Positions 7,975-15,763 of a stretch of DNA of 64,000 nt are shown piece by piece. The notes beneath the pieces were generated by a model. That model was given only the letters and a program-made list of their open reading frames with translations. It was not told where the DNA came from and did no database searches. Source of the DNA: Desertifilum tharense IPPAS B-1220. GTDB lineage: Bacteria > Cyanobacteriota > Cyanobacteriia > Cyanobacteriales > Desertifilaceae. The position numbers were made by a program, and so were the translations under genes. The stretch covers positions 61,104 through 125,103 of the forward strand of contig NZ_MJGC01000037.1 in assembly GCF_001746915.1 (NCBI RefSeq), written 5' to 3'. Position 1 is the stretch's first letter. Every line of letters starts with the position of its first letter.

Positions 7975-8679
7975 ATGCACCAAACCTTTGATGTTGCGTT
8001 AGGCGTTAACCTACTCCACGCCAACCAAGCAGGCGCAGACCACAACCGGGCGCATTTTGACAAATGGGGAATTACCTGTTTAAACCTGATGAGTAGTCCA
8101 GGGGCGGGAAAAACGGCGATTTTAGAACGCACCCTAGCCGCCCTCAGCCCTCAACTCAAAATAGCCGTGATTGAAGGGGATATGACCACAGAATTAGACG
8201 CCGACAGACTGCGACAATACGGCGTTCCCGTGATTGCGATTAATACGGGTCGTTCTTGTCACCTCGACTCCAAAATGGTAGCGGGAGGAATTCACCGCCT
8301 CGAACATGAATATAACCCGGCCGAGTTTGACTTAGTTCTCGTCGAAAATGTCGGTAACTTAGTTTGTCCGGCGGAGTTTGAAGTTGGCGAACACGCGAAA
8401 GTTGCTCTTCTCAGCATTACCGAAGGCGAAGATAAACCGCTTAAATATCCGGTGATGTTCCAAGAGGCGGATTGTCTATTAATCACCAAAATGGATTTAG
8501 CCCCATATTTGGAAATTGACTTAAAACGGATTGAAGAAAACGTGCGTCAAATCAATCCTCACGTTACTCTTATTCCCGTTTCCGCTAAAACGGGGGAAGG
8601 CTTAGAAACTTGGTTTAATTGGCTAGCTTCTCAAGTTCAATCGCCATCTCCTAAACCCCTTTCCCTGCATCACGCTTAA
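7975..8679 (+). CDS. hypB: HypB-like GTPase for nickel insertion
   Basis: The 234-residue SIMIBI GTPase has a P-loop SSPGAGKT (residues 40-47), the 'IEGD' switch region, and an 'RSCHLD' metal motif whose Cys and His bind Ni or Zn at the dimer interface in HypB. The C-terminus holds an 'ITKMD' G4-type motif. It lacks a long histidine-rich N-terminal tract, so it is a chaperone-type rather than a nickel-storing HypB. A GAGGAG precedes the ATG by 6 bases. It probably acts with the adjacent HypA to metallate GdmH. Confidence 0.92.
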   Translation: MHQTFDVALGVNLLHANQAGADHNRAHFDKWGITCLNLMSSPGAGKTAILERTLAALSPQLKIAVIEGDMTTELDADRLRQYGVPVIAINTGRSCHLDSKMVAGGIHRLEHEYNPAEFDLVLVENVGNLVCPAEFEVGEHAKVALLSITEGEDKPLKYPVMFQEADCLLITKMDLAPYLEIDLKRIEENVRQINPHVTLIPVSAKTGEGLETWFNWLASQVQSPSPKPLSLHHA

Positions 8680-8726
8680 TCATCTTAAGAATTCAATTCC
8701 CCAATCTAAAATTAGGAGAGAAAGGA

Positions 8727-9770
8727 ATGAAAGTTCGCAATCTTTACTCATTATTCGCTCTATTTTTAGCCAGTTTAACGCTAATTGTGAGTTGCAATAA
8801 TTCTCAACCCAGTTCGACTGCAAATGTCACCGGAACAGAAACCGCATTAAGTGCAGTTGTGAATATGGGTTTCAGCGCTTGGCCGGGTTGGATTCCCTGG
8901 CAAATTGCCCAAGAGGAAAACTTGTTTGCAGCAAATAATGTCAATGTCAATTTGCGCTGGTTTGATGGCTATTTAGATTCAATTAATGCCTTAGCTGCCG
9001 GACAGTTAGATGCGAATACTCAGACCCTTAATGATACCATCAGTTCGGTCGCAGCAGGAGCCGATCAAGTCATTGTTTTAACCAACGATAACTCCACAGG
9101 CAACGATAAAATTATTGTCCGAGAAGGGATTAATTCAATTACAGATTTACGAGGTAGAACCATCGCCGTTGAAGAAGGAACAGTAGACCATTTTCTGTTA
9201 CTTCTAGGACTTAAAGATGCAGGCTTAACGGCAAATGATGTCTCTATTCAACCCCTAGAAACGGGTGCAGCCGCCGCCGCTTTTGTCGCCGGACAAGTGG
9301 ATGCTGTAGGCGTTTTTGCGCCTTTCACCACGCAAGCTTTACAGCGTCCGGGAAGTCGAGAACTCTTTAGTTCAGCAGACTATCCGGGGGCAATTCCAGA
9401 CCATTTGGTGGTAACTCGTAGACTAATTAACGAAAGACCTGAAGCCGTGCAAGGGTTAGTCAATACCTGGTTCGATATTTTGAACTATATCGAAGAAAAT
9501 CGCGATCGCGCTTTAGAGATTATGGCACGACGGGCAGGGGTATCGGTTGCTGAATACCAGGAATATGACGCGGGAACAACAATTTTTAGCCTAGAAGATA
9601 ACCTGAAAGCTTTTAGCGCCGGAAATAACATGACCGCATTACCTTACGCAGCCGAACAAATTAGTACATTTTTAGTCGATTCGGGTCTCATTCAATCGGC
9701 ACCAGACCTCAATCAACTCTTTGACGATCGCTTTGTTAAAGCTTATCAGGAAAAGCAGCAAAAAAGTTAA
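8727..9770 (+). CDS. ABC importer substrate-binding lipoprotein (probable guanidine uptake)
   Basis: The 347-residue protein has a lipoprotein signal peptide ending in the lipobox LIVSC with Cys23. A periplasmic binding fold of the nitrate/sulfonate/taurine (SsuA/NMT1-like) class follows, including 'NMGFSAWPGWIPWQIAQEE' and 'DFL'-type hinge segments. AGGAG precedes the start. It lies between the nickel chaperones and the permease in the riboswitch-controlled operon, so guanidine or a related guanidinium compound is the likely substrate. Homology alone would suggest only an organic anion or amine importer; the assignment rests on context. Confidence 0.85.
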   Translation: MKVRNLYSLFALFLASLTLIVSCNNSQPSSTANVTGTETALSAVVNMGFSAWPGWIPWQIAQEENLFAANNVNVNLRWFDGYLDSINALAAGQLDANTQTLNDTISSVAAGADQVIVLTNDNSTGNDKIIVREGINSITDLRGRTIAVEEGTVDHFLLLLGLKDAGLTANDVSIQPLETGAAAAAFVAGQVDAVGVFAPFTTQALQRPGSRELFSSADYPGAIPDHLVVTRRLINERPEAVQGLVNTWFDILNYIEENRDRALEIMARRAGVSVAEYQEYDAGTTIFSLEDNLKAFSAGNNMTALPYAAEQISTFLVDSGLIQSAPDLNQLFDDRFVKAYQEKQQKS

Positions 9771-9814
9771 CGTTTTCGGTTCGCTAACGTTCTACCGCTT
9801 ACCTCTACCTCACC

Positions 9815-10651
9815 ATGAACTCTACTCCTGAATACTTGCAAACCCGACCGCCCAAAATGTTATCTAAAACGGTCTTTTGGCGGATTGCTGAAGATATTCC
9901 TAAACCGTTAGCTTGGACTTTAATGGTACTATCAATCGCCGTACCGTTTCTCCTATGGTTGATTATCGCCAATTCAGGAATTGTTCAGCCTTTATTTCTC
10001 CCCAGTCCGGCGCAAGTGGGTCAAGCCATTCAAACTTTATGGTCAACCGGAGAATTACCCAAAGACATAGTATATAGCCTTTTTCGAGTCTTAGCTGGCT
10101 TTTTTATGGCTGCCCTGTTCTCCATTCCTCTAGGAATTTTAATGGGAACCTTCGCCAGCGTTCGGGCTTTAGTAGAACCGATTATTGGCATTGTACGCTA
10201 TATGCCCGCCCCCGCTTTTATTCCGCTATTAATTCTCTATTTTGGCTTAGGGGAAGTTCCCAAAGTTTTACTTATTTTCATCGGTACTTTTTTCTTCAAT
10301 ACCTTAATGGTGGCGGATGCGGTTAAATTCGTTCCCAAAGATTTAATTGAAACCACCTATACTCTCGGCGGAAAACGCCTGCAAGTTCTTTTGCAAGTCA
10401 TTACCCCCTACATTCTGCCGAATATTATTGATGCAGGGCGGGTAAACATGGCTGCATCTTGGAACTTAGTGATTGTTTCAGAATTAGTCGCCGCTACCGA
10501 AGGTTTAGGACGACGCATTAGTGTAGCACAACGCTTTTTAAAAACCGATCAAATCTTCGCCGGTTTAATTGTCATCGGCTTAATTGGTTTAGCCATCGAC
10601 TTATTGTTTCGCTTGTTACTGCACCTTTCCTGCCGTTGGGCTAATAAGTAG
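9815..10651 (+). CDS. ABC importer permease (probable guanidine uptake)
   Basis: This 278-residue inner-membrane protein has about six membrane segments. Its BPD_transp_1 'EAA' region reads 'DLIETTYTLGGKRLQVLLQV', as in SsuC/TauC-type permeases. The N-terminus is cytoplasmic, and the first helix is at about residues 33-53. It lies 44 bases after the binding-protein gene. Together with the flanking binding protein and ATPase it would form one importer. A 135-base repeat-filled spacer separates it from the ATPase gene. Confidence 0.88.
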   Translation: MNSTPEYLQTRPPKMLSKTVFWRIAEDIPKPLAWTLMVLSIAVPFLLWLIIANSGIVQPLFLPSPAQVGQAIQTLWSTGELPKDIVYSLFRVLAGFFMAALFSIPLGILMGTFASVRALVEPIIGIVRYMPAPAFIPLLILYFGLGEVPKVLLIFIGTFFFNTLMVADAVKFVPKDLIETTYTLGGKRLQVLLQVITPYILPNIIDAGRVNMAASWNLVIVSELVAATEGLGRRISVAQRFLKTDQIFAGLIVIGLIGLAIDLLFRLLLHLSCRWANK

Positions 10652-10784
10652 GGTGGGGAGGTGGGGAGATGGGGGGATGGGGAGATGGGGGGATAAAAGT
10701 AAATCGGCTATTGTTCTAGATACTTATTGAGAACTCAGCACTGTCTTCCCACTCAGCACTCAGCACTTTCTACTCAGCACTTAG
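10652..10784. repeat. STRR heptamer tracts inside the guanidine operon
   Basis: Two low-complexity tracts lie between permease and ATPase: G-rich GGGGAGATG/GGGGGATG units (10652-10694), and ACTCAGC heptamers with TTTCTACTCAGCACT variants (10731-10782). Copies of both families recur in at least six other spacers of this window. An upstream in-frame extension of the ATPase gene would translate the second tract and is not credible as protein. Confidence 0.85.
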
Positions 10785-10786
10785 TT

Positions 10787-11560
10787 ATGCATTTAGAAGT
10801 CACTCAACTCTACAAACAGTTTGCGACGAAACGCGGCCCCTTGGTTGCGCTGAAAGATATTAATTTGCATATTGAGGAGGGAGAATTTGTCTGTGCGGTG
10901 GGGGCTTCCGGTTCTGGGAAGTCTACGCTGTTGCGGATGATAGCTGGGTTAGAAACGCCGAGTTCTGGCGATGTGCGCGTGGATGGAATGCGCGTGACAG
11001 GGCCGGGGGCCGATCGCGGCATGGTGTTTCAAAGCTATACACTATACCCTTGGATGAATATTGCTGAAAATGTGGGTTTTGGCTTAAAGCTGCAAGGGGT
11101 GAGTGCAGCCCAGAGAAAGCAGCGGGTGGCTTATTATCTAGAGGTGGTTGGCTTATCAAAGTTCGCCCAGGCTTTACCCAAGGAGTTGTCTGGGGGGATG
11201 AAGCAGCGGGTGGCGATCGCCAGAGCGTTAGCGTCTCAGCCTAAAATTCTTTTAATGGACGAACCCTTCGGCGCGTTAGACGTACAAACCAAGGAAACCA
11301 TGCAACAGTTCCTTTTGCAACTGTGGGAACAAACCAAAACCAGTATTCTGATGATTACCCACGATGTTGAGGAGGCGGTTTTCCTATCGCAACGCATTTA
11401 CGTGCTAACCTCGCATCCGGGAACGGTGAGAACGGAAATTGAGATTAATTTACCCCGCAACCGGACTTACCAAATTAAGCGTCAACCTATCTTTCAAGAC
11501 TATCGCGATCGCGTTATGGCACACTTGCGAGATGAGGTTGAAGATGTGGCGCTAGTTTAG
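10787..11560 (+). CDS. ABC importer ATP-binding subunit (probable guanidine uptake)
   Basis: The 257-residue ATPase energises the importer at the inner face of the membrane. It has Walker A GASGSGKST (residues 39-47), a Q-loop 'VFQSYTLYPW', the signature LSGGM, Walker B 'ILLMDEP' and the switch 'MITHD'. The family is SsuB/TauB/NrtD-like. I chose the ATG at 10787. The frame stays open back to 10727, but that stretch is translated heptamer repeat. No strong ribosome site precedes the ATG, perhaps because the repeat insertion displaced the original leader. It is the last gene of the operon. Confidence 0.9.
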   Translation: MHLEVTQLYKQFATKRGPLVALKDINLHIEEGEFVCAVGASGSGKSTLLRMIAGLETPSSGDVRVDGMRVTGPGADRGMVFQSYTLYPWMNIAENVGFGLKLQGVSAAQRKQRVAYYLEVVGLSKFAQALPKELSGGMKQRVAIARALASQPKILLMDEPFGALDVQTKETMQQFLLQLWEQTKTSILMITHDVEEAVFLSQRIYVLTSHPGTVRTEIEINLPRNRTYQIKRQPIFQDYRDRVMAHLRDEVEDVALV

Positions 11561-11652
11561 TAGAATTTCCTGATAAGCCTTAGCTAGCTATAAATTCTGT
11601 AGTATTCAGTCCCTTGAGCAACTATAGAGCGACGATCAACTCTTAGAAAAAA

Positions 11653-11973
11653 CTATACCAATAGTAAGCTAGCAAGAAGTTGTAGCAAGCTCATAATTGC
11701 TTGAGCAGATACTCCTACAGTATTTGCAAATTCAGCCAGGGCAGCAGCTATTTCAGGGATTGTAGCCCCTGCGCTAATTAAGGCAAGTAATTGATTCGCC
11801 ATTTCTACAAGTGCAGGTGACCTCGATACAAGGGTAGCAATGCCCCCTAATATACCCGCCCCCTGAACAATTGACTGCAAGATTGCTGTCAAATGAGCGA
11901 TTACTTCAGGGCCTTGATTCAGAATTAAACTTAAAACTTGCTCAATATCTATTTGAAGCTGTGCTGTTTCCAT
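11653..11973 (-). CDS. Small hydrophobic, nearly uncharged protein of unknown function
   Basis: This 106-residue frame is rich in Ala, Leu and Ile and contains a single basic residue (one Arg) against several Glu and Asp. It probably forms amphipathic or membrane-associated helices. 'GAGILGGIATLV' and a Leu-rich C-terminus stand out. AGGGA is only 1-2 bases from the ATG, which is too close for a good ribosome site. It lies opposite in direction to the guanidine operon end. I do not recognise it. Its even composition and lack of low complexity make a real gene plausible. Confidence 0.5.
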   Translation of the reverse strand: METAQLQIDIEQVLSLILNQGPEVIAHLTAILQSIVQGAGILGGIATLVSRSPALVEMANQLLALISAGATIPEIAAALAEFANTVGVSAQAIMSLLQLLASLLLV

Positions 11974-12291
11974 TCCCTAGTATCTCTTGAGTTTGTTTTG
12001 ATCGAATAAAAGGATAGTTTTTAGCGATTTTTTACTCAGTTTGTCTTAGCTTTTGGTTGATTTTAGGATACCTCACCCAGTTAGTCTAAGCCCTAATAAC
12101 AACCTTCAACAACTCTTTTCCCGAAAAGTTTATAAATTACTCATAAAAACTTTAAATAAAATTTAAATTTCATCTAGAGTTTCTGGCGATCGATCTTCGA
12201 GTTTCATCTGCCTTATCCTCCTATCGGGTGAATTTGGGATTCGCGTTTAGCAGAAACGTTAACCTGGAACTAGAGGACGGTTGGGGAAACG
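11974..12291. other. Intergenic region
   Basis: The spacer is AT-rich around 12120-12180. I see no gene, RNA or clear hairpin. It must hold the promoters of the divergent small genes on either side. Confidence 0.4.
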
Positions 12292-12492
12292 ATGATGCCA
12301 GACCTGGGATATGCTATTTTTATCGTTTTTGCGTGTATCTGGATTTTGATTGGTGTTGTAGCGGTCGTTGCCCTACTCAAAGCAGACGATCAAAAGCTTC
12401 AGTTTGGTGAATCAGGCTTAATTGTGGCTATCCCGATTATTGTGCCTCTGATTTTAGCGCTTGCCTATCAACTGGTGAGGCTGTGGATTTAG
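12292..12492 (+). CDS. Small two-helix membrane protein
   Basis: The 66-residue product has two hydrophobic segments, about residues 6-28 and 42-63, separated by a polar loop 'KADDQKLQFGESG'. The ATG at 12292 (a second ATG follows at 12295) has a weak GGGG upstream. Such small membrane proteins are common in cyanobacteria. I do not recognise the family. It lies 73 bases before the next gene on the same strand. Confidence 0.55.
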   Translation: MMPDLGYAIFIVFACIWILIGVVAVVALLKADDQKLQFGESGLIVAIPIIVPLILALAYQLVRLWI

Positions 12493-12565
12493 GCTCGCAC
12501 TTCGCCCATTTGCAATCCGCCTTGTTAGAGTGGAAAATACCCAACTAGCTTAGAGTCTTCCAACC

Positions 12566-13174
12566 ATGACAAATGCGGCTTGGAACCCCACCTCTCCTTT
12601 TGACTTTGCCCCTAGCGCGACTCAGGATAGCGAATTACTTCAGCAACTCAATTTTATTCCGGGTTTAAAAGAAATCTTAATGTTGCGTCAAGTTCACGCC
12701 TTAGAACACGCAACCGTATGGGTACTGAGCAATCAAACCCCCAATGGAGTCCCCACTACCGAAGAAAACGCCTTGGGGGGAATGTCTACCGATGAAGGAT
12801 TTTACCTCTACGGTAACGTTCAGATCGCCCAACTTCGCCGCGCCGTCCAGACGGCCTTAGAACGCATTACGCGCGGAGAATGGGATTTAGCGGTGCATCC
12901 GCGTTGCGGGACAAACCTATCCGTGGGAATGTTGCTAGCCGCTGGGGTAGCCGTAGGAACCCATCTGATTTTACCGAAAGGCCCCATCGAGCAGCTACTC
13001 GCCTTGGGCGTTGCTGCCACGGCCGCAACCCAACTGGCCCCGGATGTAGGAAGTTTAGCCCAACGTTACATTACTACAGCAATTCCGTTTAACCTGGAGA
13101 TTGCAGAAATCGCCGCCACACAAGACTTGTGGGGTCGTTCGGCTCATTTTGTCCGCGTGCGGTGGAGAGAATAG
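12566..13174 (+). CDS. Conserved cyanobacterial protein, probably DUF6391
   Basis: The 202-residue protein has a conserved 'LRQVHALEHATVWVL' segment (about residues 45-59) and 'HPRCGTNLSVGMLLAAGVAVG', followed by weakly hydrophobic stretches that may contact the membrane. I associate the HALEHAT segment with the DUF6391 family of cyanobacteria, though this is from memory. No function is established. It precedes psaE by 110 bases, enough for a separate psaE promoter. Confidence 0.65.
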   Translation: MTNAAWNPTSPFDFAPSATQDSELLQQLNFIPGLKEILMLRQVHALEHATVWVLSNQTPNGVPTTEENALGGMSTDEGFYLYGNVQIAQLRRAVQTALERITRGEWDLAVHPRCGTNLSVGMLLAAGVAVGTHLILPKGPIEQLLALGVAATAATQLAPDVGSLAQRYITTAIPFNLEIAEIAATQDLWGRSAHFVRVRWRE

Positions 13175-13284
13175 CAACAAAACTTAAAACCCAGACTGTT
13201 CAGAGCGTCTCCCTCTTCTAGTACGCTGAAAAGCAACCGATACAAAGGTTAAGTTTACATAAGAAGAACAAAGGAACAGCACTC

Positions 13285-13656
13285 ATGGTTCAACGTGGTT
13301 CTAAAGTTCGGATTCTCCGTAAGGAATCTTACTGGTTTCAGGATGTAGGGACGGTTGCGACTGTAGACCAAAGCGGCATCATTTATCCAGTGATTGTGCG
13401 CTTTGAGAAAGTTAATTATGCAGGAATTAACACCAACAACTTTGCAGTTGAAGAACTTCTAGAGATTGAGGCCCCCAAAGGTAAGGCTAAAGTCCCTGCA
13501 AGTGCTTCTAGTGGCAAACAAAAAGCCGAACCTGCTCAACGCAGAACGGGTACAGGGACTGAAAGTGGAGAAAAACAATCTGCTTCACCAGACTCGCCGG
13601 ATGCGAACAGACAGCCTGTAGAGGGCGATCCCAACCAAGGTACGGAATCTCGTTAG
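13285..13656 (+). CDS. psaE: Photosystem I reaction centre subunit IV, with long C-terminal extension
   Basis: PsaE is a small SH3-like subunit on the stromal (cytoplasmic) side of photosystem I that helps dock ferredoxin and supports cyclic electron flow. Residues 1-65 carry the complete fold: '[17 protein letters not shown]', '[10 protein letters not shown]', '[12 protein letters not shown]' and '[10 protein letters not shown]'. Usual cyanobacterial PsaE is about 70-75 residues. This one is 123, because of a 55-60 residue Lys/Ala/Pro/Ser/Glu-rich tail likely to be disordered. The ATG follows AAAGGA. mutM begins 3 bases after the stop, so the two are almost certainly co-transcribed. Confidence 0.95.
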   Translation: MVQRGSKVRILRKESYWFQDVGTVATVDQSGIIYPVIVRFEKVNYAGINTNNFAVEELLEIEAPKGKAKVPASASSGKQKAEPAQRRTGTGTESGEKQSASPDSPDANRQPVEGDPNQGTESR

Positions 13657-13659
13657 ACT

Positions 13660-14520
13660 GTGCCGGAACTGCCTGAAGTTGAAACAGTCCGTCTAGGTTT
13701 AAATCAACTGACCTTGGGTCAGAACATTTGGGGTGGGGATGTATTGCGACCCAGTACAGTTGCCCACCCCATTTCTGCGATCGCCTTTATTGAAAACCTC
13801 ACCCAAACCCGCATTGCCCAATGGCACCGACGCGGGAAATATTTACTCGCCCAACTCCAGAACAGCACCGCTGAACCCAAAGGCTGGCTAGGGGTTCACC
13901 TGCGGATGACCGGGCAACTCCTGTGGTTAGATCGAGAAACCCCTTTACAGAAACACACCAGAGTCCGCTTGTTTTTTGAGGGCGATCGCGAATTGCGCTT
14001 TGTCGATCAACGCACCTTCGGACAAATGTGGGGGGTTCCCCCCAACACCCCCCCTGAAAACATCATCACAGGACTGCAAAAATTAGGCCCAGAACCCTTT
14101 TCCGAGGCATTTTCCCTACAGTACCTCAGAGAACGGCTCAAAGGCCGCCAGCGCCCCATTAAAAGCGCCTTACTCGATCAAGCGATCGTGGCAGGAGTCG
14201 GGAATATCTATGCTGATGAAGCCTTATTTATCAGTCGCATTCCGCCGTTAACCCCATGTTCTCAACTCCAACCCGACCAAATAGAACGCCTCAGAACGGC
14301 TGTGATTCAAGTCTTGCAAGCCAGCATCCAAGTGGGCGGAACCACCTTTAGCACCTTCCTCAACGCTCAAGGCATTAACGGCAACTATGGCGGCGTGGCT
14401 TGGGTTTATAATCGCACGGGCGAACCCTGTCGCGTTTGCGAAACCCCGATCGTGCGCGTGAAGGTTGCAGGACGTTCGGCCCATTTTTGCCCGAATTGCC
14501 AACCCTCGCGATCGCATTAG
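13660..14520 (+). CDS. mutM: Formamidopyrimidine-DNA glycosylase (Fpg)
   Basis: The 286-residue bifunctional glycosylase/AP-lyase removes 8-oxoguanine and Fapy lesions. The mature N-terminus is PELPEVETV, with catalytic Pro2 and Glu3. 'DQAIVAGVGNIYADEALF' forms the H2TH region, and the C-terminal zinc finger has Cys pairs CRVC and CPNC. Pro2 fixes the start at a GTG codon (13660), 3 bases after psaE. Linkage of psaE with fpg suits the high oxidative load of photosynthesis. I recall the same neighbourhood from Synechococcus but cannot confirm it here. Confidence 0.96.
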   Translation: MPELPEVETVRLGLNQLTLGQNIWGGDVLRPSTVAHPISAIAFIENLTQTRIAQWHRRGKYLLAQLQNSTAEPKGWLGVHLRMTGQLLWLDRETPLQKHTRVRLFFEGDRELRFVDQRTFGQMWGVPPNTPPENIITGLQKLGPEPFSEAFSLQYLRERLKGRQRPIKSALLDQAIVAGVGNIYADEALFISRIPPLTPCSQLQPDQIERLRTAVIQVLQASIQVGGTTFSTFLNAQGINGNYGGVAWVYNRTGEPCRVCETPIVRVKVAGRSAHFCPNCQPSRSH

Positions 14521-14544
14521 CCCTGAAGTTTTCCCGCTGAAGCT

Positions 14545-15000
14545 ATGGACTTGCAGTTTCGCCTTTGCACCCAGAATGACTTACCCATACTTCAGGTGCT
14601 GTTGTCTGAATTAGACAGCGAATTGCAGTTGTCTGAAGGGCAGATGCAAGCTATTTTTGAGCGGATTTGCCAAATTCCGAACTATCATTATTACTTGGCT
14701 CAGTTAGCAGGCGAACCTGTGGGTTGTTTTAGCCTACTCATTGTCCCCACCTTTCTGCGAAATGGCGCTTGCGAAGCCTTACTGGATAGCGTTGTCGTTC
14801 TTCCCCCATATCGAGGTCAAGGGATCGGTCGAACGATGATGCAAGAAGTGGCGCGGATTTGTCGCGAAGCCGGATGCTATAAGATTACCCTGTCTTCCAA
14901 TCTCAAACGCGATCGCGCCCATCAGTTTTATCAAAATTTGGGATTTGAGCAACATGGGTGGAGTTTTAGCCTAGACTTATGCTCAATTCCCCTAAGTTGA
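14545..15000 (+). CDS. GNAT family N-acetyltransferase
   Basis: The 151-residue protein has the GNAT fold. The acetyl-CoA-binding motif A reads 'VVVLPPYRGQGIGRTMMQEV', with RGQGIG at about residues 92-97, and the usual C-terminal 'FYQNLGFEQHG' follows. The substrate is unknown. It begins 24 bases after mutM on the same strand and probably belongs to the psaE-mutM unit. Confidence 0.9.
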   Translation: MDLQFRLCTQNDLPILQVLLSELDSELQLSEGQMQAIFERICQIPNYHYYLAQLAGEPVGCFSLLIVPTFLRNGACEALLDSVVVLPPYRGQGIGRTMMQEVARICREAGCYKITLSSNLKRDRAHQFYQNLGFEQHGWSFSLDLCSIPLS

Positions 15001-15008
15001 AAATACAG

Positions 15009-15308
15009 ATGCAAACTCCACCTACCGTTAGATCCGGAAGCTTCGAGCTAGTGGTTCATTACGTGAATGGTCAGTACCAAGTCTTTGAAATTGCCACCTC
15101 CGACGGCTCAATTGCCACAACCGCCCAGGATGTCCGCATGTCCTTGCGGCGCTTTTTGCAAGAAAACTGGTGGACGATCAACACGAGCGATCGCACCTAT
15201 TTTATCAACCCGGCCAACGTCCTCAACTTAGAACTGCGACCTCCAGCCACCTTACTTGAAGGTGAAGGTGTGCTACAGGCCGTTCAAGCCAGCGATATTC
15301 TGAGATAA
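15009..15308 (+). CDS. Small conserved protein, tandem paralog 1
   Basis: The 99-residue protein reads 'FELVVHYVNGQYQVFEIAT', 'LRRFLQENWWTINTSDRTYFINPANVLNLELRPP'-type segments: short strands around one helix. It aligns by eye with its neighbour at 15343, which has the same order of 'HYxNGQ', a helix with RxFLQ/REQVQLLL, then W-T-x-H/N and a metal-free strand pair ending in 'RPP/KPP'. An in-frame ATG at 14979 would overlap the acetyltransferase; I prefer 15009. The function is unknown; the size and pattern suggest a small alpha/beta binding domain. Confidence 0.65.
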   Translation: MQTPPTVRSGSFELVVHYVNGQYQVFEIATSDGSIATTAQDVRMSLRRFLQENWWTINTSDRTYFINPANVLNLELRPPATLLEGEGVLQAVQASDILR

Positions 15309-15342
15309 GCTACAAACAACCTTCGCAAAGGCTCATTTAACG

Positions 15343-15621
15343 ATGTTCAGAACCGATGATGTCACTGAAGTTACTTTTCATTATGACAATGGTCAGTCTG
15401 ATTCATTTACCATCCCCCTAACGCCGGATGAGTTTAGAGAACAAGTCCAACTGCTGTTAGAAAGACCTTGGCTAACGTTTCACCTCTTTGATGAAACCGT
15501 CTTTGTTTGTATGGCTAGAGTCGTCAAAGTGGAGACTAAGCCGCCTATGCCCGAAATCGTCGGAATTGGGGTATTTCACAATTCCCAGCGCGTCACAGCG
15601 ATGAGCCGGGGCGCTCGTTAA
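15343..15621 (+). CDS. Small conserved protein, tandem paralog 2
   Basis: The 92-residue protein resembles the one encoded 34 bases upstream: 'VTFHYDNGQSDSFTIPLTP', then 'LLLERPWLTFHLFDETVF', then 'VVKVETKPPMPE'. The pair looks like an ancient tandem duplication that has diverged strongly. No known catalytic motif is visible. It ends 20 bases before a heptamer-repeat spacer. Confidence 0.65.
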   Translation: MFRTDDVTEVTFHYDNGQSDSFTIPLTPDEFREQVQLLLERPWLTFHLFDETVFVCMARVVKVETKPPMPEIVGIGVFHNSQRVTAMSRGAR

Positions 15622-15640
15622 ACATTTCAGGAGCATAGGT

Positions 15641-15763
15641 TCCCCAACTCCCTCTTCTTCCCCCTATTCTCCCACCTCCCCATCCCCCCATCCTCTTCTT
15701 CCCCCCATCCCCCCATCCTCTTCTTCCCCAACTCCCAACTCCCAACTCCCAACTCCCCTCTTA
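15641..15763. repeat. STRR heptamer spacer (CCCCATC and AACTCCC families)
   Basis: The spacer is nearly all tandem short units: CCCCATCC/CTCTTCTTCC variants, then AACTCCC repeated four to five times near 15728-15757. It lies between convergent genes and ends at the hpnI stop. Confidence 0.85.

Noticed and set aside
13240..13284. Possible RpaB (HLR1) site upstream of psaE
   Set aside because: One TTTACAT half-site is present, but the second half-site does not lie at the required spacing.
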